Source: Nitzschia sp. DOCU1
Taxonomy: Eukaryota > Bacillariophyta > Bacillariophyceae > Bacillariales > Bacillariaceae
NCBI GenBank assembly: GCA_951394045.1
Contig: OX595991.1
Span: 3,100,001 to 3,164,000, forward strand
Length of the DNA: 64,000 nucleotides
Direction: 5' to 3'
Shown here piece after piece: positions 1 through 11,205 of the stretch (its first letter is position 1; the number at the start of each line of letters is the position of its first letter). The notes under the pieces are model-generated. The model saw nothing but the letters and a program-made list of their open reading frames with translations. It was not told the DNA's origin and did not search any database. The position numbers and the translations under genes are program-made.

Positions 1-1
1 A

Positions 2-1177
2 GCGGATACCCGTCTTTACATCATTGATGAGATTTCTTTCGCTCATATGGGAAATTTGGCTCGGATTTCAGAGCGGTGCAAAGGAGAATCTCAATGCCAA
101 GAATATCCTTATGGAAGGATACCGATTCTTTTTCTTGGCGACTTTTGTCAACTCGAAGGTTTCGGAGGAACACCAATTTACAAAGGACCGCCAAGTCCCA
201 TCTGGGAACTTGCATTGAATGTGATGGTCGAACTGGATGGTACGCATCGCTACAAGGATGATCCAGAGCTTGGGGAAGCAATGGCACAAGCACGGGATGG
301 GGACCCAACCAAACTAAGAGAAATCCTTGCCACTCGTGATATTGAGAACAACGACTTGGAGATTCCTCAAGATCTTACTGCTCGATATGTGGTTTACACC
401 AATCGAAAAAGGTCCGCGATTAACGCAAACGTGTTTCGATGCTACTTGGAGAGGTTTCATTATGAAGACGAAGCTATGCCAATACCAAATGGCGCAATCA
501 TCATTCGGAGTTCCGGAAATTGGGGTGATTCCAAAATACAGCTTGATGCAAAAACGCAACACTACCTTTGGGAAAATTGCTCCGATGCGCACGTTAAACA
601 ACAATCCTACAAAGTTGATCCGTTCCTTGGGTTGTTCCAAGGTTGCGAGTTGATGGTGAGCGACAACATTGATGTATCAAAAGGCATTGCCAATGGCACA
701 TGCTGCACGTTTGATCACATCGTTTTGAAACCAGATGCACAATTGACACCAATGAAAGTACATGGACGTTGGGTCAATACCGTTGACATCAATGATGTGA
801 ATCTTATCAAACTGAAATACAACGAAAAGCGTGATCTTCGATTGGATGACACTTTTGATCTTCTACCTGCCAACAAGAAATTGACAGTACAAATGCCGTT
901 CGAAGGGCGCATCCTGAAAGCGCAAATGGATTTAAAACATGTTCCGGCGGTGCTAAACTACGCAACAACTGTGCATAAACTCCAGGGTAAATCGATGGAC
1001 AGCTTGGTGATAATGGATTGGAGCCGTACCCGCAATTGGGCCTATGTGGTTCTTTCACGTGTACGAACGCGACACGGTTTGTTTCTTATGAAACCTATGC
1101 CAGAAGATATTTCATTTACCCCAGATCCTGATTACTTGGCTATGATGGAGCGTTTGAGAAATAGATTGAATCATTGA
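2..1177 (+). CDS. PIF1-like SF1B DNA helicase, C-terminal part (5' end outside window)
   Basis: The frame is open from the window edge to a TGA, giving 391 residues; the first in-frame ATG at 47 is internal, because the Walker B stretch LYIIDEIS lies upstream of it at residues 5-12. Further motifs are ILFLGDFCQLEG (motif III, Q sensor), GCELMVSDNIDVSKGIANGT (the PIF1-type segment where nucleic acid is bound), TTVHKLQGKSMDSL (motif V) and AYVVLSRVRTRHGL (motif VI with its arginine finger). Walker A must lie upstream. PIF1 proteins are ATP-driven 5'-3' DNA helicases of genome maintenance. In diatoms many such copies are multicopy or parts of Helitron-type elements, and the gene-poor 2.6 kb downstream is compatible with that. 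I see no Rep domain, so host gene or element is undecided. Confidence 0.88.
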   Translation, partial: ADTRLYIIDEISFAHMGNLARISERCKGESQCQEYPYGRIPILFLGDFCQLEGFGGTPIYKGPPSPIWELALNVMVELDGTHRYKDDPELGEAMAQARDGDPTKLREILATRDIENNDLEIPQDLTARYVVYTNRKRSAINANVFRCYLERFHYEDEAMPIPNGAIIIRSSGNWGDSKIQLDAKTQHYLWENCSDAHVKQQSYKVDPFLGLFQGCELMVSDNIDVSKGIANGTCCTFDHIVLKPDAQLTPMKVHGRWVNTVDINDVNLIKLKYNEKRDLRLDDTFDLLPANKKLTVQMPFEGRILKAQMDLKHVPAVLNYATTVHKLQGKSMDSLVIMDWSRTRNWAYVVLSRVRTRHGLFLMKPMPEDISFTPDPDYLAMMERLRNRLNH

Positions 1178-3814
1178 GTAATGACAAATTTAAGCACTAT
1201 AGCATATTCACCCGAATGTAAAGTGCAAAGGCGTAAAAGTTGATAAACATTTTGCGCCGTCGAGGTTTGCATTTTTCCAGATCATCGATGCGCAAAAGCA
1301 AATGGTAGTTTACCCAGATGTTTTACGCATATGCCTTAAATTGTGTCGCAACCGTTTCGAATGGATGTCCAATATGACACTCAAGACATGATTTTCTCTA
1401 TTCATCACAAATAACCGTCAAAATAGGCACTAATATTGACGAAAATACCGTTTGGCGGTGTTCTGCGACTTTCTATGATTGAATTCCAATTCGCGCTGGC
1501 CGGTCAAAAATCGCTCTAAATAGGGCATATTTGAATTTCGAAAAGGACCCGGAAAACTGAGAAAAGAGCGGGAAAGAGCGAGGGGCCTCGGATCCAAGAC
1601 CGACGCAAGGTTTGTGGTCGCCCAAACTTGGTCGCAAGCGCAAGGATGACTCCCATAAGACGCGTTTAGTAAATATTGGCCAACCGTCGGCCACGTAGGT
1701 AGTACTTGGTAGGGTCTTGACAGAACTACGCTGTTTCCGTCCAAAAGAGCCCTCTTTTCAAGTTTTTTTCGTAATAAGCTGCTAGGGTTCCGGAATAAAC
1801 TGCTAGGGTCTTGACACAAAGGCGCCGGAAATGCGAAATCACAAAATATATCGCCAGAACCTGCCTCGTTTAGCCACCAAAAATCCCGCAAATCCAAAAA
1901 CTCTTAACACGAGACATCGCGCGAAAAGCTTCCAAAACAGCCCAAAAGAGGGGGGTTGAGCATTTTGCAACTAGATTTGGCTATAGAATGACTACGGTCC
2001 TGAGATTTTGAGGATATATAGTTCACTACCATAGCCCGGCGTTCCTAGGTTTATAGGTTCGTAGCAATTAATCTCGGCTACTTAGTAATCTCGTAATATT
2101 AGCAATTGTCGTGTGATAAGTGCACTGTATGATACGGTCAAAATCCATATCACACCACACTTCGTCTAGCTATTCCTATTCCAAGATGTTCCTACGTTTA
2201 GAGGTCTACAAATAATAGCTCTTTGAATATAATTTGTCCGCTATTGGGTTCTCAAAGTCGTTTTTGTTGTTCCCTCAGCCAAGGCTCTCTGACTGCCCCA
2301 ATACGAGTCGTTCTACATCAAAAGCGGGATGTACTATTCATACCACTTGCAGTACCCGCGACAGAGGAATAGTGGAAGACTTTCACCACCCTAGAAACCC
2401 CGCCAGAGTGATTGTAGAACATTCTTTTTCGAAAATTGACCATCATCTAACAACACAGTCGCAGGCATTCAAGAGCATCCTGCTAAGAGCCGACAATGGT
2501 ACCACCAAGATGGTTGATTGTAGAGTCCTACCACCTTTCCATCATCTCCAGTGTCTTTGAAATCGATCGGCAAACCAAAGGCAGCCTCGTAATGGCATCC
2601 GAAGATGATAATAGGAGCCGGAAGACAAAGATGCAATAAAAATTAAGGCGGCGTTAGCGTCATGAATGAGTTCTTTACAAAAGATCCAAAACAATAGACG
2701 TCTCTATAATGACACGAACGACAACTTACCTGGTTTGTTCCTTCTGAATCGTCCTCTAACGAGCTATAACCGCGTCAACAACCTCGTCGGTCGACGAGGA
2801 ATTTTCATCAAATCTTTGCCTCGTGAAATTAGAACCATTCTCCGCCAAAACGAGCTTTAATAACCAGAGAAGCGGCTCGAATAGGCTTCGATACGTTGTT
2901 GATCGATTGCAATAAACGGGGGTAAGAAATACTTACTACAGCACTTGCAATCGTCGACGCCGTCATTGTGGTTTTGTGGCCGAAAGATCCGCACTCATAC
3001 TGTACAGCAGCAGGCCAAAATGGCATGAATGCGCGCACGCTGGCACGCCATTTTTTGCCTTGCTAAATTGGTCGTTAAAATACATTGTTTGGTAGTAATT
3101 ATGCTCGTTTAAAGGCGGTCATTTGGTTTCGAATTCTTTTCCTTCTTTTTCCCCCTTTTTTCTTCATAAAATTTGAGCTAGCTACGTGGGGGGGGGGTAT
3201 GCCTAAATATTGGCCACATAACGTACTTTGTTTTCTATGAGTCGGAGAATTTTGTTTGTTAAATACCGAAAGTACGGTATTTGCTTCTTCAAAGTGAGAA
3301 GCTCTTGCACGACATGTAAAAATGCCGGAATCGTCATCGTAATGTTGCGTAGCAGCATCATTGAGTCTTGCTGACGCTGACGACCGTAAAGATTTGGTTC
3401 GCTACAGAGTACTTTTTGCAAATTCACATTTACTCGTAGTTTAGGCGCCATGCTCCGTTCCTTAAACAAACATAGCGTTTGCATTAAATGAAGAAGTCAT
3501 CGTTTCGGCATGGTTCTCCTCAAATTGTGCCAATCATCGGAGAAGAAGGCAGGTGTTGCCATCGATATGTTTCACGCATGCATCCTGAGACCCATTTCGA
3601 TCTTGGCTGATGATGACGCCAACAGCCACACCACTACTTTCTCTTCTTTATTGATGCCGACGACGTTTCGAATTGCTTACAATTTCCATGGTGTTGGGTG
3701 CCTACTACCGTAGAGTTTCGCTGTCGTTTTTGAGTTACTAAGACTTCCAGCAGTTCCCACGATCTGCTGGTTCTTGGTGCTGCACCGAGAAGAGAATAAG
3801 AGTTATTAGGAGGA
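1178..3814. other. Gene-poor stretch, no supported gene
   Basis: No open frame here has a recognisable domain. Visible items are a short repeated motif (tagggtcttgaca near 1710 and 1804, with a related gctagggt at about 1788) and a run of ten G at 3188-3197. The composition and the helicase next to it suggest decayed mobile-element DNA, but no terminal repeats could be fixed. Confidence 0.4.
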
Positions 3815-5542
3815 ATGGATCCTGACCATCTTGAGGACGGCAAAGAGGAAACACATCAAGTTATTTGGCACATCAGGAACAGAGAAGATGATCAGGAGAA
3901 AGGGGATGATGGTTATGATGATGATGGTGCATCCTCTCCGATCCAAACAACAACAGTCCTTCGTCCGCGTCGTATTGAGGAGAGCTGCGCCGAGGCCGAT
4001 CCCCTGAGACCGCCGGCAAGGCCTCCTATTTTTATAACGAAGAAGCACCACGAGAATCAAGCAGAAGTCAAAGCAAAATTCAAAGAACAAGAAGAAAAGA
4101 AAGATACGAAACCTCGGCGGGCCGGCATCGAGGATATCGATGATTCTGCACTCAAAGCGCCCATCAGGCCCCAAGAAGTTCGTGCCGGCAAGAAGAAGTC
4201 TCCTGGTGCTGCTTGCCGGGAAGGTCAATTGGGCCGTAGATTTACGAAGTTTGGCGATTTTGCTGCTGCATCTGGCAGTACTAGCAGTTCGAAATCGATC
4301 GCCACCCCCTTAGTTTTGTCGAGAGGTGATGATCATGGCAACAACAGCAACAGCCCAGCAGAGGAATCCGCGCGAGACATCACCAGCAGTACTGCACAAC
4401 AAGAACACCACCACGAAGCAGGGGACGAGGAGACCATTATCATCCCGAATGCCCAACTCGTCCAGCACGACGACGAAGACGTCGAAGAGCGCATTCGACG
4501 AGAAGTTCAAGAACGGTTGGATGCAGCTTCTTGGCCGGTACTGCATGTCGCTCGGGCGGAGGCGGTGCCTGCTGCAAACCAAGAAGAAGCAGAGGAGGAA
4601 GAAAAGCGAAAAACAAAAATGCTTGATGGTCGTGCTCCAAAATTCCTGGGAATACGCCGGTCTTACTTTCTATCTATTGTTGTCATTCTCGGAATGACAG
4701 GGACAGCCATCATTGTTGTCATCGTGCTGGTCTTGGGCCGAAGAAAAAAGGAACAACAGGCAAAACAAGTATCTGCAATCGAGCCCCCGAGCACTTGCAG
4801 CGAAGAAGAATCGGCCACGGGCGAAGAGCTCCAGTGCTGTGACCCAGTTTCTGACACAAAAGGAATATTATGTTGTGGAAAGTACGGGTTCGACCCAGAA
4901 GACAGCAAATGCTGTCTTGATGGTGCACGCGTTGTTGGAAAGAACGACGACTGTTGTTCCTGGGAACTAGTTGCCCATGTTAGTCAGAGCCTGTCATTGT
5001 TTGAATACGATTCGGACCTAGAAGCTGACCGAGATTATGGTACCTTTGTGGAGGATCCATCCCCTTTGACGCTCGACTTTCAGAGGAGTTTCTCTTTCGT
5101 ACCAGCTTACATCAAGCTTGTGACTGGAAACAAGGCTCACTCGGCGATTTACAACTGGACCGAACTCCGCGAAGTTATTGACAGTCGGGAAGAGATATAT
5201 GGACCCAATATTGAGTATCTATACAGCAATAATGACGGCGAAGAATACAGTTATGAATCCAAGATGGGGAGCGTTTTGAGCCGATCTTATCGCCCCGAAG
5301 ATCCATTGATTGATTTGCATCTCTTTCATTGCGAATGGGACTGCTCCGGGATCATCTGGGGCGAAAACGCGGTGACAATAGAACGCTATGGCAACTTCAC
5401 GGATGCCAATAAAGGTGTAAATGTGTACATATCGGCTTGTCTCGACCCAAAGATCCTTGCCCAACCTGGTGTTACAACAAGTGGCACGTCTCCAACCAAA
5501 CAGCCGAGTAGCTTTCTCAACACCACCAGCAATCGCCTCTGA
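3815..5542 (+). CDS. Single-span membrane protein with Cys-rich outer domain
   Basis: It has 575 residues and no N-terminal signal peptide. Residues 1-280 are charged and disordered, rich in Asp, Glu, Lys and His, with a helical acidic/basic stretch at about 220-265. A single membrane segment lies at about 283-308, followed by RRKKEQQ. Because the long N-terminus lacks a signal, an N-in/C-out type II topology is likely (inference). The outer part starts with paired cysteines (QCCD, LCCGK, KCCLD, DDCC at about 335-380). A roughly 170-residue globular region rich in aromatics with several NxS/T sites follows (YNWTE, YGNFTD), with late Cys in FHCEWDCSG. I do not recognise the outer domain. The layout resembles that of the LNR protein at 28726-30231. 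No intron is needed; the ATG at 3815 is the first in frame. Confidence 0.8.
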   Translation: MDPDHLEDGKEETHQVIWHIRNREDDQEKGDDGYDDDGASSPIQTTTVLRPRRIEESCAEADPLRPPARPPIFITKKHHENQAEVKAKFKEQEEKKDTKPRRAGIEDIDDSALKAPIRPQEVRAGKKKSPGAACREGQLGRRFTKFGDFAAASGSTSSSKSIATPLVLSRGDDHGNNSNSPAEESARDITSSTAQQEHHHEAGDEETIIIPNAQLVQHDDEDVEERIRREVQERLDAASWPVLHVARAEAVPAANQEEAEEEEKRKTKMLDGRAPKFLGIRRSYFLSIVVILGMTGTAIIVVIVLVLGRRKKEQQAKQVSAIEPPSTCSEEESATGEELQCCDPVSDTKGILCCGKYGFDPEDSKCCLDGARVVGKNDDCCSWELVAHVSQSLSLFEYDSDLEADRDYGTFVEDPSPLTLDFQRSFSFVPAYIKLVTGNKAHSAIYNWTELREVIDSREEIYGPNIEYLYSNNDGEEYSYESKMGSVLSRSYRPEDPLIDLHLFHCEWDCSGIIWGENAVTIERYGNFTDANKGVNVYISACLDPKILAQPGVTTSGTSPTKQPSSFLNTTSNRL

Positions 5543-6008
5543 GGAGGACCATGATCACATGGTTTTGGATCCAACATGGCGAATAGATGATAATAGAAGA
5601 AGTAGTAGCAGTCCAAGAAGAACTCAGTGGGGCAGTGTCAGTATGTCCATACTTTAGAATGCTTTAACAAATAGTACCCGTATGGTCATTTCTGTGTAAA
5701 GCGGCCACCATTCCGCCTCGCGACAAGCAGCACTTGAGCTGGGAGTGGCACAAAAAGTCAAAACATATTGGAGTCTACCTTTTCCGTCACGACCTGGCGG
5801 CGCCTCTCCCCTTACAACGGTGAATTTAAGATATCTATGCAATGTATTCTAGTGCGAGGAGCCAATGGTGGAGTTGTTTTCGAGTGTCCCTTCCGAAATT
5901 TGTCTGAGACGTCAACTTGACGATGTTGTCAGAGCGTAACCCGACGAGCATTATCCCTTACTACGTCTTTCTCGGATCCAAATCTCGAGCATTATCTTCC
6001 CAAAAGAA
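5543..6008. other. Intergenic, convergent gene ends
   Basis: This is the space between the convergent ends of the membrane-protein gene and the FAS1 gene. No gene, repeat or structured element was seen. Confidence 0.5.
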
Positions 6009-7334
6009 TCAGTGCAATGCAAAATAAAGTAAAGCCATCGATGGCATGACAACGGTTGAAAGCATCAAACTCTTCATGCTGGAACCAACAAGGGCAAAAG
6101 CACCGTCGGCGGCTGGCATGGAACTGCTGGGGGGTTCACCCGTCGGCGTGGCGTCGCCGTCGGCGACAGGTGGCGAAGACGGCGCGCCCAATGTCGTCCC
6201 TTCTGGAATGAGCACGGCTGGAATTTGACGATGGCGGGTCGTCGTTGCGGAACAGGAGAAGGAGTGAGTGTGAGGTTACCCGCAATCATTTAGGACTTTC
6301 ACATAGTATTGACAATAGCAATGCAGGCCACTTACTATCAATCGCGTGAAGAACTCCATTGGACCCGATAATATCTGCTTGGACAACAGTAGCATCTCCA
6401 ATCATGACTGTATCACCATCCACCGACACTTGCAACTCGCCCTGGACAACTGTCTGCAATACCAGCCCGTCGGAAAGCATGTCAGATGTGTAGATTTGTC
6501 CCGCGACCACATGGTTAGAAAGTATTCCAATAAGTGTAGCAATATCGGATGCCAATGCGTCAACATCAATATCAAGTTTGGCAAAGGCTTCGTCCGTAGG
6601 TGCAAAGATGGTGTAGGGACCAGGATTGCTCAATTGTCCTGCCAAGCCGCCCCTCTGAATCAAATCAAGAAGCACTGAAAATAGACCGGTAGCAGTGGCA
6701 ACCTGAACAATACCAGGCACCAGCTCGACCGAACTGGGAACGAGGACTTGATCAATGACATGCATAATCTAAAAATAGGCAATGGTACATGACAAGCGAT
6801 ACACTTAAGCGACAAACAATTTGTTTTCACTCTCTGAAAATAAACTCGACGTACCCCATTGGAAGCCGGCACATCGGCTGCAGTAATTTGGGCAGCATTG
6901 ACCATGGCCGGAGAATCATCCGTGGGAGGTGACAAAGTCAACTCCTCCAAGGCCAAAGTTCCCAGGGTAGTTGTACCGTTGATGATATCGCCGAGATCCG
7001 TAACGCCATTTGCAACATGATACAGTAGCACTGCCGACAAGTTAACAGGAGGATCCTGGGCAAGCCATCTGGCTAGAGTCCCAGGACTATACTCGTCCAA
7101 TGCGTCAAAGGCTGTATCTGACGGAGCGAAGAGAGTCAATGGGCCATCGCCACTCAACGCCGTACTGACACCGGTCAAAGCCACTGCGTCTTGGAGGACT
7201 GAAAAATTAGGATTCTCCAAGATATCGTTGAGGTTGTATAACCTTTGGGCAGAGGCCACTTGAGCAGTCAACGCTGCTACTGCTGTCGTGGCAAAGACCG
7301 TCAAGGGAGACGATGATGCGGGGTAGAGCTTCAT
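6009..7334 (-). CDS. GPI-anchored protein with two FAS1 (fasciclin) domains, three exons
   Basis: Spliced model on the minus strand: 7334..6855, 6768..6336, 6217..6009 (373 residues). Donors are GTACGT and GTAAGT and acceptors TTTTAG and TTCCAG. The splices restore the two diagnostic FAS1 endings, NGIMHVIDQVLVP and NGVLHAIDTVLIP, each spanning a junction, which strongly supports the model. Residues 1-29 form a signal peptide (VASAQ). FAS1-1 is at about 30-171 with the H1 motif LTLFAPSDTAFDAL, and FAS1-2 at about 175-309 with YTIFAPTDEAFAKL. A short Pro/Ser/Thr linker and a hydrophobic C-terminal tail without basic residues after it (about 350-373) look like a GPI-anchor signal. FAS1 proteins are extracellular adhesion proteins, and a role in cell wall or mucilage is inferred. 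Both introns fall at the same place within the FAS1 end motif, so one domain was probably duplicated together with its intron. Confidence 0.9.
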
Positions 7335-8971
7335 ATTTCGGATAACAATGAAACGACGGATGGCCGCTCTCTCATCTCTTGCATATCGGCATCAATCGGA
7401 AGTGCGATGTGGTGCTGGCAGGCGTTCGCGTTGCCATATTTTGTCCGCGATCGATCGATCGTTTGAAAAATGACACGATTCATCCAACTCGTGACTCCAT
7501 CGGAGGGCATGCCCCCAAAATTATGGGGGCAGCCACAACCGGGGGAGCTATCGGTAAATTCCAAAAGAGTCTCTCACTAGTAGCAAAAAGTAATAGCATT
7601 AACCATCTACTCTAATATATACCCAAAGGGGTGACATTAGGACCAGTCAAATATTGGCGAGCCGTTTATCTTCGTCATGGAATATATAATAAGGTTCTTC
7701 ATCGACAACGACGATAAGTGCAGCAGCACCGGTGGTAGCCGAATAGCTATTGCCGCCGCTGGCATTGTTGTTCCAGCACGTCCTTTCTACTAGGATCCAT
7801 TGAAAAAAGGTTGGAAACAATACTAGTATACGCCGCAGCTTTCTGTGGAATGCCTCCCATCCAACGACAATCAATGTGCTGAAATGGTGGTGTCCTACGA
7901 CGAGTCGTCCTCTTCTGAAACGCCTTCTTGTTTGACCCATAGTTGTAATCCTTACAGCTATTGCAGTGGATCATGGTGAATACGCCAGTAGAACTACCGA
8001 TAACGGTATCCGTGTGCTAAAGAAAGAGGTTGGTCTTTCGGTTGCAGCTTTTGCTCATAATTCCGGCGCTTCTTGGAAGAAGTGGTAGTAGTCGTTGACC
8101 GCAAACCACGCTTCTGTCGTCATGGTTGCCATATTTTGGATTCCCAACACCTGTTGGCTTGTTACAAGAGCATAAACACGCTTTTGTTGAGGTCCGGCTT
8201 TTCCCGCAGTGTCACCACAAGCGGCCGGCGAAGTCGGACACGCGGCAACCTTGCTGAATTTTGACTGCTGCATCATGTCATGCTAGTTCACACAGCGATT
8301 ATTCCATTATGGATCTCACAATCTTTTGCTCTCCTTCTGTTATAGCAGCCCCTTGCGTCGGTGGATATCCAACATGGTAGCCAACGATCTCAACGAACAA
8401 ACCTTTTGCATTCCAAATGGCATTCTTTCTTCACAATACGGAATCATGGACGATGCCGGATAAAGTGGAGTTATTCCATTATGGATCTCACAATCTTTTG
8501 CTCTCCTTGTGTTATAGCAGCCCCTTGCGTCGGTGGATATCCAACATGGTAGCCAACGATCTCAACGAACTAACCTTTTGCATTCCAAATGGCATTCTTT
8601 CTTCACAATACGGAATCATGGACGATGCCGGATAAAGTGGAGGGAGGCGCGCCGCCATAAATCTTTGCAATGTACCTTGTGTGACGTTAATATATGTATT
8701 CAGATATGAGGAAGTATATTTTTCATATCTATGCCCAATACATAATGACGATGACCGATTGATTCTTGGAAGGACCACACAAGATTGGTGAAAGATACGG
8801 CATATCATGCGCATGCGCAAAAGACGGGAAGCGGCATCTTGGAACTCTAAATCTTTCGCTCTCTCGTCGTCCATACTTTCTCATTGCATCACAACCGACG
8901 ACTCCTGGCAGCAAACAACAAACGTGACATCTCTCTACCGACGACAAAAGCAACAATACTCCAATATCATC
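7335..8971. other. Intergenic region with a 172-bp tandem repeat
   Basis: No gene is supported. It holds a GATC-rich palindromic run at about 7448-7461 (cgatcgatcgatcg) and the tandem repeat listed separately. The minus-strand frames at 7647-8276 have no recognisable domain, and I could not join them convincingly. Confidence 0.4.
8299..8642. repeat. Two direct copies of a 172-bp unit
   Basis: Copy 1 is at 8299-8470 and copy 2 at 8471-8642, head to tail with no spacer. I see only two or so differences (tctgtt/tgtgtt and gaacaaacc/gaactaacc), so the duplication is recent. The unit length is not a multiple of three and no frame runs through both copies, so it is non-coding. Confidence 0.95.
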
Positions 8972-9988
8972 ATGGTTACTCCCAATCCCGGTTCTAGCAA
9001 TGCCACGTCCCCCACAAAGCCGAAAAAAGTTTGGAAGCCCAAGCCACCGGCCGAAGGAGGAGTACCCAGCCTCTTTGCCCACGCCACTTTGAGCAAACCA
9101 CTCAAAGTCAACACTGCCATTACATCGACCGTTCGTAGGCGCACGTCCAAGACAGAGCCCAATAATGTAGCTCCAGCTTCGTCATCCAGTACGGCGGCTT
9201 CCACTCCTGTTAAAAAGGAATCCTCGTCGTCACCTCCCGCGGTCGGCGGCGTCAAACCAGCCGCCCCCAAATCCAAATTTGTACAGAAACGACCCAGCAC
9301 GGCCACACCTGTCATCACGGCTGTCAAGGCACCTTCCACAACTTCCATTAAAGTTGCTGCCGCCAAAGTGCCTCCTCCGTCCGACAAGCAACGATATTCC
9401 AGCGACAAACCCAAGCGCAAAAGTAGTACGGACAATGCTACTTTGGTGATTGGAGGTTGTACGACCGTGGCCGGTACACCCCAATCTTGGCCCAAGCCTC
9501 ACAAGGTTCCGTCGGAAGAAAAACCCAAAATCGTTCCAAAGCCGCACAAGAAAAAAGTAGAAGAAGAACCTCAACTTCACAAAAACATTGATGATTTGAT
9601 TCCTGAAATGTATCGCAAAAAGTCAGCGAAACAATTAGAACAAGAACAACAAGAAGAAATCCAATTGATGCGAAAAATCATGTGGGAATTACGGCGTGCC
9701 GAAATGGAAAAAGAAGAAAAGGCATTGCAATATCAACCGATTCGTAATGATGTCGACGCGACGTTGCGCGCTCTTGCCAATGCCAAGAAGCAAAGTGACA
9801 TGGCAGATGATCATTCCAGCTTGGATGAAAGTACCAAGCCATCGGCTTACTCGGAGCATATTCGATCCAAATTGGAATTTTTCAATTCGCATCATTCGGT
9901 TTCGATGAGCAATGACAGTTCTGACAGCGACAGCAGTAGTGTCAGTAGTTGGGATTCCGATGCATCCGATGGGCTCTTTCGAGGATAG
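8972..9988 (+). CDS. Basic, disordered protein with a C-terminal coiled coil
   Basis: I chose the ATG at 8972 (338 residues). The frame extends upstream to 8807, but that stretch is unlike the rest in composition, and the sequence before 8972 (atcatc) fits a start. Residues 1-200 are Pro/Lys/Ser/Thr-rich with repeated KP and PKP motifs. A helical, strongly charged segment at about 210-275 is likely coiled coil and is followed by a Ser/Asp tail (SDSDSSSVSSWDSDASD). No catalytic domain was recognised. The composition would suit a scaffold or a cytoskeleton- or nucleic-acid-associated protein, which is inference only. Confidence 0.7.
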   Translation: MVTPNPGSSNATSPTKPKKVWKPKPPAEGGVPSLFAHATLSKPLKVNTAITSTVRRRTSKTEPNNVAPASSSSTAASTPVKKESSSSPPAVGGVKPAAPKSKFVQKRPSTATPVITAVKAPSTTSIKVAAAKVPPPSDKQRYSSDKPKRKSSTDNATLVIGGCTTVAGTPQSWPKPHKVPSEEKPKIVPKPHKKKVEEEPQLHKNIDDLIPEMYRKKSAKQLEQEQQEEIQLMRKIMWELRRAEMEKEEKALQYQPIRNDVDATLRALANAKKQSDMADDHSSLDESTKPSAYSEHIRSKLEFFNSHHSVSMSNDSSDSDSSSVSSWDSDASDGLFRG

Positions 9989-10791
9989 TTAAGTTATTAC
10001 AGCTGATGGTCACTTGTGTCAGTATCAAGCCAATATATAGCGTGAATGGTTGTACCCCCATAACTACTAGAAGCTGTTTTTTGCTTCTAGAAGATAATAA
10101 CAATTCAGGGCAAAGGAGTGCATGGTGAGTAAACCAGGAATTTCTCACCCCCGCCTTCGCTTAGACTCGTACTCTTGCGTGTTTACTACTTCCATGGACT
10201 GTGTGGGTCAGGGCAATTCATTGCGGTTGGCTTTATACTCTTAGAATCTACGATACTATGTTGCAAAGAAGATTCGAGCCATCGAGAAGCGCTTCGTTCC
10301 CCGTAGTCCAATTTGCGACTAGAGTTTGTTTACAATGTTTGATGCATTCGATACTACTACTGCACTATTCGATTTTGTCATGAAACAACCACAACTATCA
10401 CTTTCATTGTCGATCATGTCGCTTTCCCCAGAAATTTTACAAAAGACAGCATATACAAATGTAGCAGCAACTGGATCCGTTCCCAGCGGCATAACACATT
10501 CGTTTGTCCATGGACAAGTGGCATTGTATTCTTCCTATTTCCCCCATTGTTCCGATACTGTCATGCTTGGCGACACGTCAGTCATTTTCGTTGATACTTC
10601 TCCCTCTGCTTTTCAGAGAGAATCGTTAAATTCATCCAATTCCTTGGGAATCGTCCCATACTACAGATTCATGTAAAACACATATACGACCCCCCTTTCA
10701 TCGACAGACTGAGCCCATCGTCCCTGATTTCGATGCTGATAGTCTGGATGAGTTCATGTTCGCGTCCCACGTCCTCCCCCTGGGACGCTTA
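9989..10791. other. Intergenic
   Basis: No supported gene. A hairpin close to its left end is listed separately. A 116-codon open frame at 10326-10676 shows no domain. Confidence 0.4.
10067..10090. terminator. Stem-loop in probable 3' UTR
   Basis: This is a perfect 8-bp inverted repeat (ctagaagc / gcttctag) around a T-rich 8-nt loop, 79 bp after the stop of the gene ending at 9988. It could be a 3'-end or mRNA-stability element; the function is inferred from position only. Confidence 0.35.
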
Positions 10792-11205
10792 TTAGTCCGA
10801 CCACACCGGGCCAAAGGCCTCGGGGGCTTCTTCTTCTTCTCCCTCACGAATCTTGGGCCAGTACTTGACTCCAATCGAACTAAAGCTTCCACTGTTTTCC
10901 TCAGAGCCACCACCAGTCAAGGGGGGTGCGCTGGGAAGAGAAGTAGCTGGAGCTGCTGGAGCATCCTCGCGATGGCTTTCGTTGCTCGAGCGCCGCATTC
11001 CCCGCATGTGATTCATACGGCGCATGAATCGTACAATGCGATTGGCGGAATTTTGATGGTGATGATGGTGTTTGGGAGACAACTCTACTGATTCTTTGTC
11101 TTCATTGGGACGGGGAGATCGGGGAGGAAGTTTGCCATTAAGGCTTACTCGGCGTTGTGCTTCGTCCATGGTAGGACATTGTGGCATAATCTCCAGGGCT
11201 GGCAT
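10792..11205 (-). CDS. Small disordered protein with a His run
   Basis: It has 137 residues starting at the ATG at 11205, with a second possible Met 12 residues in (MDEAQRRV). The sequence is charged and low in complexity: a Pro/Arg-rich N-terminus, a run of five His followed by an Arg/Met-rich helix (IVRFMRRMNHMRGMRR), then an acidic/Pro-rich tail ending in GPVWSD. No domain was recognised. Coding bias rather than homology supports it, so it may instead be one exon of a longer gene. Confidence 0.5.
   Translation of the reverse strand: MPALEIMPQCPTMDEAQRRVSLNGKLPPRSPRPNEDKESVELSPKHHHHHQNSANRIVRFMRRMNHMRGMRRSSNESHREDAPAAPATSLPSAPPLTGGGSEENSGSFSSIGVKYWPKIREGEEEEAPEAFGPVWSD

Noticed and set aside
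1430..1897. 155-codon minus-strand open frame
   Set aside because: No domain and low-complexity-free random look; overlaps a region with short repeats, so not reported as a gene.
7647..8276. Overlapping minus-strand frames that might be exons of a small gene
   Set aside because: No junction joins them into a sensible protein, and the frames disagree with one another.
8935..9495. 186-codon frame opposite the basic disordered protein
   Set aside because: Shadow of the plus-strand gene; hydrophobic look comes from the complement of Ser/Thr/Pro codons.
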